Below are positions 6,810-10,272 of a stretch of DNA of 10,272 nucleotides, in pieces. The stretch is taken from NCBI GenBank assembly GCA_937127205.1, contig CAKZLS010000072.1, positions 1-10,272 on the forward strand. The letters are read 5' to 3'. A program made the translations under genes and the position numbers. Under the pieces are notes generated by a model. The model saw nothing but the letters and a program-made list of their open reading frames with translations, was not told the origin of the DNA and made no database searches. Source of the stretch: an uncultured Rhodospirillales bacterium. GTDB taxonomy: Bacteria > Pseudomonadota > Alphaproteobacteria > Rhodospirillales > Defluviicoccaceae. The number at the start of each line of letters is the position of its first letter. Positions within the stretch are counted from its first letter, which is position 1.

Positions 6810-6850
6810 GACCCAATCGAACGACCAGACGGACAAGGAGATATTCTCCC

Positions 6851-9220
6851 ATGTACACCATCATCCGCCGCGAAGCGTTTTCCGATACCACTTTTTTGTG
6901 GGAGGTGCTGGCGCCGGACGTGGCGCAGTCGGCCGAGCCGGGACACTTCGTAATGATCCGCCTGCACGAAACGAGCGAACGGATCCCGCTGACCGTGGCC
7001 GATTTCGACCCTGTAAAGGGCACCGTCACACTGGTCATCCAGGCGTTGGGCAAGACCACGCGCGAGATGCGCGATCGCTACAAGACCGGAGACACCTTCG
7101 CCGACTTCGTCGGACCGCTGGGGTTGCCGCAGCACGTGGAGCGGGTGGGCCACGTGGTGCTGGTGGGCGGCGGTCTCGGCGTCGCGCCCGTCTACCCGCA
7201 GCTTCGCGCCTTCCGCGAGGCCGGAAACCGCACCACCGGTATCATCGGCTTCAGAAACAAGGACCTGGTGTTCTGGGAGGATCGCTTCCAGGCTTATTGC
7301 GACGACCTCGTGGTCTGCACCGACGACGGCAGCTATGGCCGGCCCGGCTTCGTCACCGAGGCGTTGAAGAGCATTCTCGAAACCGATCCGCCGGATCTGG
7401 TGATCGCCATTGGGCCGCTGCCGATGATGAATGCCTGCGTCGAGACCACGCGGCCCTTCGGCGCCAAGACCATGGTGTCGCTAAACGCCATCATGGTGGA
7501 CGGCACCGGCATGTGCGGATCGTGCCGGGTCACCGTCGACGGCGAGGTCCGCTTCGCGTGCGTGGATGGGCCCGACTTCGATGGCCATCAGGTGGACTTC
7601 AAGGAGTTGATAGCCCGCCAGAAGCGGTTCAAGGCGCCGGAGGAGAAGGCCAACACCGACTACGCCCACGTCTGCAACCTGGAGAAGACCCTCTTCGAGG
7701 ATGAGAAGCGCGGCTACAAGAAGATGACGGAGTTGCGCCCCACCCAGATCGGCATGCCGGAGCGTGACGCCGTCGAGCGCGCCGCCAACTTCAAGGAAGT
7801 CAACCTCGGTTACGGCCTGCAGGACGCGCTGGAGGAAGCGGAGCGCTGCATTCAGTGCAAGAATCCCAAGTGCATTTCCGGTTGTCCGGTCTCCATCGAC
7901 ATCCCGCGGTTCATTCGTCACCTGATCGTGCGCGACCTTGACGGCGCCCTGGAGGTGATCAACGAGTCCAACTTGTTCCCGTCTATCTGCGGTCGCGTAT
8001 GCCCTCAGGAAACCCAGTGCGAAAGCCAGTGCATCATCAGTCGCAAGATGGAGTCCGTGGCCATCGGCCGGCTGGAGCGGTTCGTCGGCGACCATGCCCG
8101 TCCGGCCAAGGTCGCCCCGCCCGTATTCGAGAAGTCATTGGGCAACGTGGCCATCGTGGGCTCGGGTCCCGCCGGTCTGGCGGCGGCCGCCGACCTGGTC
8201 CGCCTCGGCGCCGACGTCACCGTGTTCGAGGCCCTGCACGTGGTCGGCGGCGTGCTGCGCTACGGCATCCCATCGTTCCGGCTGCCGCGCGACATCATCG
8301 AACGCGAGGTGAAACGGCTAACGGACATGGGCGTCAAGTTCGAGACCAATAAGGTGGTGGGCAAGACTTTCACCATCCCGCAGCTGATGAACGGCAAGGG
8401 CTTCGACTCGGTGTTCGTCGGCGCCGGTGCCGGTGCGCCGTCCTTCCTCGGCATTCCGGGCGAGTTCGCCGGACAGGTGTACTCCGCAAACGAATTCCTG
8501 ACCCGCGTCAACCTCATGGGCGGCGACAAGTTTCCTTATCTGGACACGCCCATCGGTATCGGCGAGAGCGTCGTCGTTATCGGCGCCGGCAACACCGCCA
8601 TGGACTGCCTGCGGGTCGCCAAGCGTCTTGGCGTGCCCACCGTTCGCTGCGTCTACCGCCGCACGGAGGCCGAGGCCCCAGCCCGCATCGAGGAACTTCG
8701 CCACGCCAAGGAAGAGGGCGTCGACTTCTTCTTCCTTCATTCGCCGGCGGAGATTTACACCGACGATGACGGCAACGTCCGCGGCATGAAGGTACAGAAA
8801 ATGACGCTCGGCGAGCCCGATGACCGGGGACGCAGGCGGCCGGAGCCGCTGGACGAGACGGTGGATCTCGATTGCGATACCGTTATCTATGCGCTGGGCA
8901 CCCAGGCCAATCCCATCATCGGCCAGGCGACACCGGACCTGACGCTGAACAAGTGGGGCAACATCGTCGCCTGCAACGACACCCAGGCCACCAACATTCC
9001 CGGCGTATTCGCCGGCGGCGACATTGTCAGCGGCGGCGCCACGGTGATCCTCGCCATGGGGGCCGGCCGGCGCGCGGCCAAGGCCATCGCCACCTACCTC
9101 TCCGATGGCAAGCGACGGTGGCCGGTGACGCCCGATGCCGTCGAAACCTTCGTGCCAACGGCGCCGCTTACCGCCGACACCGCCGCCGCCGCTGAAACCA
9201 CGACCGCCGAGACCGTCTAA
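6851..9220 (+). CDS. Fused NfnA-NfnB-like (SudBA-like) NAD(P)H/ferredoxin flavo-iron-sulfur oxidoreductase
   Basis: One 789-aa chain carries two parts that are usually separate subunits. Residues 1 to about 280 resemble NfnA/SudB. They contain an FAD-binding RIPLTVADFD (44-53), a nucleotide-binding GGGLGVAPVYP (106-116) and a [2Fe-2S] site with C222, C225 and C237, plus D217 in MVDGTGMCGSC; a Asp/3-Cys ligand set is known for NfnA. Residues from about 292 on resemble NfnB/GltD. They contain two cysteine groups for 4Fe-4S clusters (C333, C336, C341, C345 and C380, C384, C390, C394), an FAD motif GSGPAGLAAAADL (437-449), an NAD(P)H motif GAGNTAMD (578-585) and a C-terminal FAD motif AGGDIVSGG (721-729). 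The tail is Ala/Thr-rich. Nfn enzymes couple NADPH, NADH and ferredoxin by flavin-based bifurcation. In a nif operon the likely job is ferredoxin or pyridine-nucleotide supply, but this is inferred. AAGGAG lies 10 bases before the start. A GltD-type glutamate synthase role is the main alternative; no large subunit is in the window. Confidence 0.9.
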   Translation: MYTIIRREAFSDTTFLWEVLAPDVAQSAEPGHFVMIRLHETSERIPLTVADFDPVKGTVTLVIQALGKTTREMRDRYKTGDTFADFVGPLGLPQHVERVGHVVLVGGGLGVAPVYPQLRAFREAGNRTTGIIGFRNKDLVFWEDRFQAYCDDLVVCTDDGSYGRPGFVTEALKSILETDPPDLVIAIGPLPMMNACVETTRPFGAKTMVSLNAIMVDGTGMCGSCRVTVDGEVRFACVDGPDFDGHQVDFKELIARQKRFKAPEEKANTDYAHVCNLEKTLFEDEKRGYKKMTELRPTQIGMPERDAVERAANFKEVNLGYGLQDALEEAERCIQCKNPKCISGCPVSIDIPRFIRHLIVRDLDGALEVINESNLFPSICGRVCPQETQCESQCIISRKMESVAIGRLERFVGDHARPAKVAPPVFEKSLGNVAIVGSGPAGLAAAADLVRLGADVTVFEALHVVGGVLRYGIPSFRLPRDIIEREVKRLTDMGVKFETNKVVGKTFTIPQLMNGKGFDSVFVGAGAGAPSFLGIPGEFAGQVYSANEFLTRVNLMGGDKFPYLDTPIGIGESVVVIGAGNTAMDCLRVAKRLGVPTVRCVYRRTEAEAPARIEELRHAKEEGVDFFFLHSPAEIYTDDDGNVRGMKVQKMTLGEPDDRGRRRPEPLDETVDLDCDTVIYALGTQANPIIGQATPDLTLNKWGNIVACNDTQATNIPGVFAGGDIVSGGATVILAMGAGRRAAKAIATYLSDGKRRWPVTPDAVETFVPTAPLTADTAAAAETTTAETV

Positions 9221-9235
9221 CAGGAGAACCGATCC

Positions 9236-9868
9236 ATGCTCTGTCCGAAATGCCGCGAACCCCTTGATGGTCCCGAGGAATACATCTGCTGCGGCACCGA
9301 AACGCTGGAATGGCGCTGCCGCGACTGCGGCAAGGTTAGCGAAGGTTTTGCGTTCCCTTATGGCATGTGTCCCTTGTGCAACGGCACGCTGGAGACCCTA
9401 GGCGAGCGCGAGATCGACGGCGCGGAAGACATGAACGCGGTTCGCATCGCCTTCGAAATCGAGCTTGGCGGCCACGCCTTTTATGCCCAGGCGTCGAAAG
9501 AGGCGAAGGAACCCGCGCTTCGCTCCCTGTTCGCGAAATTCGCCGACATGGAGGAGGAGCACATGGATACGCTGTCGCGCCGCTACCATGCCGAGCCGCC
9601 GGAGTCGTCGGCGCTGTCGGGGGTGGAGCGGGCCGCCATCTTCGCCGGCATCGAGAGCCATCCCGACGACCCGACCAACTTGTTCCGCATCGCCATCGCC
9701 TGCGAGGAACGCGCCGCCGCCTTCTTCGGCGAAAAGTGCGACCAAGCGCCCGCGGGCTCGTCCGAACGCCAGCTTTACCAGGAACTGGCCGCCGAGGAAC
9801 GCGAGCACGCCGATCTTCTGACCACCGAACTGGACCGTTGGCAGGAGGGCAAACCCGGCCTTCTTTAA
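9236..9868 (+). CDS. Rubrerythrin-like diiron protein with N-terminal Cys ribbons
   Basis: Rubrerythrins reduce hydrogen peroxide at a diiron centre, using electrons that arrive through a rubredoxin-like iron site. The 210-aa protein has a ferritin-like four-helix part from about residue 66. Likely ligands are E76 (seven residues before Y83, as in rubrerythrins), E106/H109 (EEEH), E157 or E158 in ACEERAAAFF, and E188/H191 (EEREH). The Cys-rich part is N-terminal, the reverse of classical rubrerythrin. It has a rubredoxin-like pair C28/C31 (CRDCGKV) and C45/C48 (CPLC), preceded by an extra CPKC (3-6) and CC (18-19). AGGAG is 9 bases before the ATG, and the gene is 15 bp after the Nfn-like gene, so it belongs to the nif operon. 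Peroxide or oxygen protection of nitrogenase, with the upstream flavoprotein as electron donor, is a plausible inference. Confidence 0.88.
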   Translation: MLCPKCREPLDGPEEYICCGTETLEWRCRDCGKVSEGFAFPYGMCPLCNGTLETLGEREIDGAEDMNAVRIAFEIELGGHAFYAQASKEAKEPALRSLFAKFADMEEEHMDTLSRRYHAEPPESSALSGVERAAIFAGIESHPDDPTNLFRIAIACEERAAAFFGEKCDQAPAGSSERQLYQELAAEEREHADLLTTELDRWQEGKPGLL

Positions 9869-9882
9869 GGAAAGCGTAGGCC
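9857..9882 (+). terminator. Interrupted hairpin at the end of the nif operon, weak terminator candidate
   Basis: GGCCT (9857-9861) pairs with AGGCC (9878-9882), and inside it CTTT (9863-9866) pairs with AAAG (9871-9874) around an AAGG loop, with an uneven internal loop. It overlaps the stop codon of the rubrerythrin-like gene. No T-run follows, so factor-independent termination is doubtful. Confidence 0.3.
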
Positions 9883-9960
9883 AAGAAACTTCTAAACCAC
9901 GCGCTTATCGTAGCACTGTACAGCCGATGGGTCGCAGACAAATGGTGGAAATCTGTCATC

Positions 9961-9979
9961 GGTGACGGTTCCCGTCACC
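9961..9979. repeat. Perfect 8-bp hairpin in the gap after the nif operon
   Basis: GGTGACGG (9961-9968) and CCGTCACC (9972-9979) are perfect inverted repeats around a TTC loop. CATC (9957-9960) and GATG (9986-9989) could extend the stem past a 6-base bulge. The gap from 9869 to 10113 has no convincing gene. It could be a factor-dependent termination or RNA stability site, or a dispersed palindromic repeat. A weaker GC hairpin (CGGGC 10026-10030 with GCCCG 10037-10041) lies further on. Confidence 0.5.
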
Positions 9980-10113
9980 CTGAGTGATGGTCCGCAGCTG
10001 AGGGTATTGCCGCCGTGGCTGGCATCGGGCCGGCATGCCCGGCTATAGCCAATTCCCGACGTGTCGGATCGCAGTGTAGTGGATATAGAGAAGGTGTTTT
10101 TGATTCCGGTAAG

Positions 10114-10272
10114 ATGAGCACGGGGGGCAAGATGACGACTAACAAGCACGGCCTGTCTCGCACCATCCCAAGCGATATCCGCAGGATGGTCCGTCAAAGA
10201 TGCGGCTTTGGCTGCGTGCTGTGTGGTAATGCTGTAAAAGGCTCATCCCGATGGTTCCGGTTCAATCAACAT
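10114..10272 (+). CDS. Start of an HNH-endonuclease-like protein, cut by the window edge
   Basis: The 53 visible codons encode LSRTIPSDIRRMVRQRCGFG followed by CVLCGNA, a pattern I recognise from the N-terminus of a small bacterial HNH nuclease family (an R-x-IP helix followed by a GCVxCG knuckle). The start is uncertain: ATG 10114 has a poor ribosome binding site, while ATG 10132 follows a G-rich run (GGGGGG at about 10121-10126). In this family the knuckle is usually followed within a few residues by a Tyr-rich strand and a (D/E)H motif. Here the chain continues as VKGSSRWFRFNQH, which does not fit, and neither other forward frame restores the pattern. The gene may diverge here, be broken by an insertion near 10233, or continue normally outside the window. 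Confidence 0.5.
   Translation, partial: MSTGGKMTTNKHGLSRTIPSDIRRMVRQRCGFGCVLCGNAVKGSSRWFRFNQH

Noticed and set aside
6803..6840. CTCCT (6803-6807) able to pair with the AGGAG (6836-6840) before the Nfn-like gene, suggesting translational control
   Set aside because: Only five pairs over a 28-base loop; easily due to chance.
6619..7704. Plus-strand open frame of 361 codons overlapping nifW and the Nfn-like gene in another frame
   Set aside because: The product is Arg/Gly/Pro-rich out-of-frame noise, while both overlapping genes have recognisable domains in their own frames.
9869..10113. tRNA gene or CRISPR-like repeats in the right-hand gap
   Set aside because: No cloverleaf pattern with the T-loop GTTCRA motif and acceptor stem could be fitted, and no regularly spaced repeats were seen.

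Overview
The window looks like a nitrogen-fixing proteobacterium with high-GC DNA. An alphaproteobacterium of the Rhodospirillales type is my best guess, inferred from the gene set and codon use rather than from any search. The core is a one-direction nif operon, flanked on the left by a c-di-GMP signalling gene and a toxin/antitoxin-like pair, and on the right by the start of an HNH-type gene. All supported genes are on the + strand.

Left flank (1-2504). The window opens inside a hybrid GGDEF-EAL protein whose catalytic motifs all look intact; its N-terminal sensor part lies outside. Next comes a 113-aa basic protein of unknown family, overlapping by 4 bp a 243-aa P-loop protein of the zeta-toxin/COG4185 type. 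This pair has a near-ideal TATAAT box only 7 bases before the first ATG, so its mRNA may be leaderless. A dyad lies between the -35 and -10 boxes. Parts of the pair are clearly AT-richer than the nif genes.

Control region (2505-2763). It contains a perfect NifA upstream activator (TGT-N10-ACA), a perfect IHF consensus and a perfect sigma-54 -24/-12 promoter, in the expected order. Together they mark a NifA-controlled transcription unit.

nif operon (2764-9868). The order is nif-type iscA, nifU, nifS, nifV, nifW, a fused NfnA-NfnB-like flavoprotein, and a rubrerythrin-like diiron protein. Gaps are short (13, 46, 34, -4, 41 and 15 bp). NifS supplies sulfur, and NifU with IscA builds and transfers Fe-S clusters. 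NifV makes homocitrate for FeMo-co, and NifW helps MoFe protein maturation or protection. The last two genes are the least expected: a 789-aa single-chain version of the two-subunit NADH-dependent ferredoxin:NADP+ oxidoreductase (Nfn/Sud) architecture, and a rubrerythrin with N-terminal Cys ribbons. Read together they suggest an electron-supply and peroxide/oxygen-defence module co-regulated with nitrogenase; this is inference. A 17-bp hairpin spans the nifU stop codon and the nifU-nifS gap.

Right flank (9869-10272). A 245-bp gap with hairpins is followed by the first 53 codons of an HNH-like protein. It departs from the family pattern just after its CxxC motif, close to the window edge.
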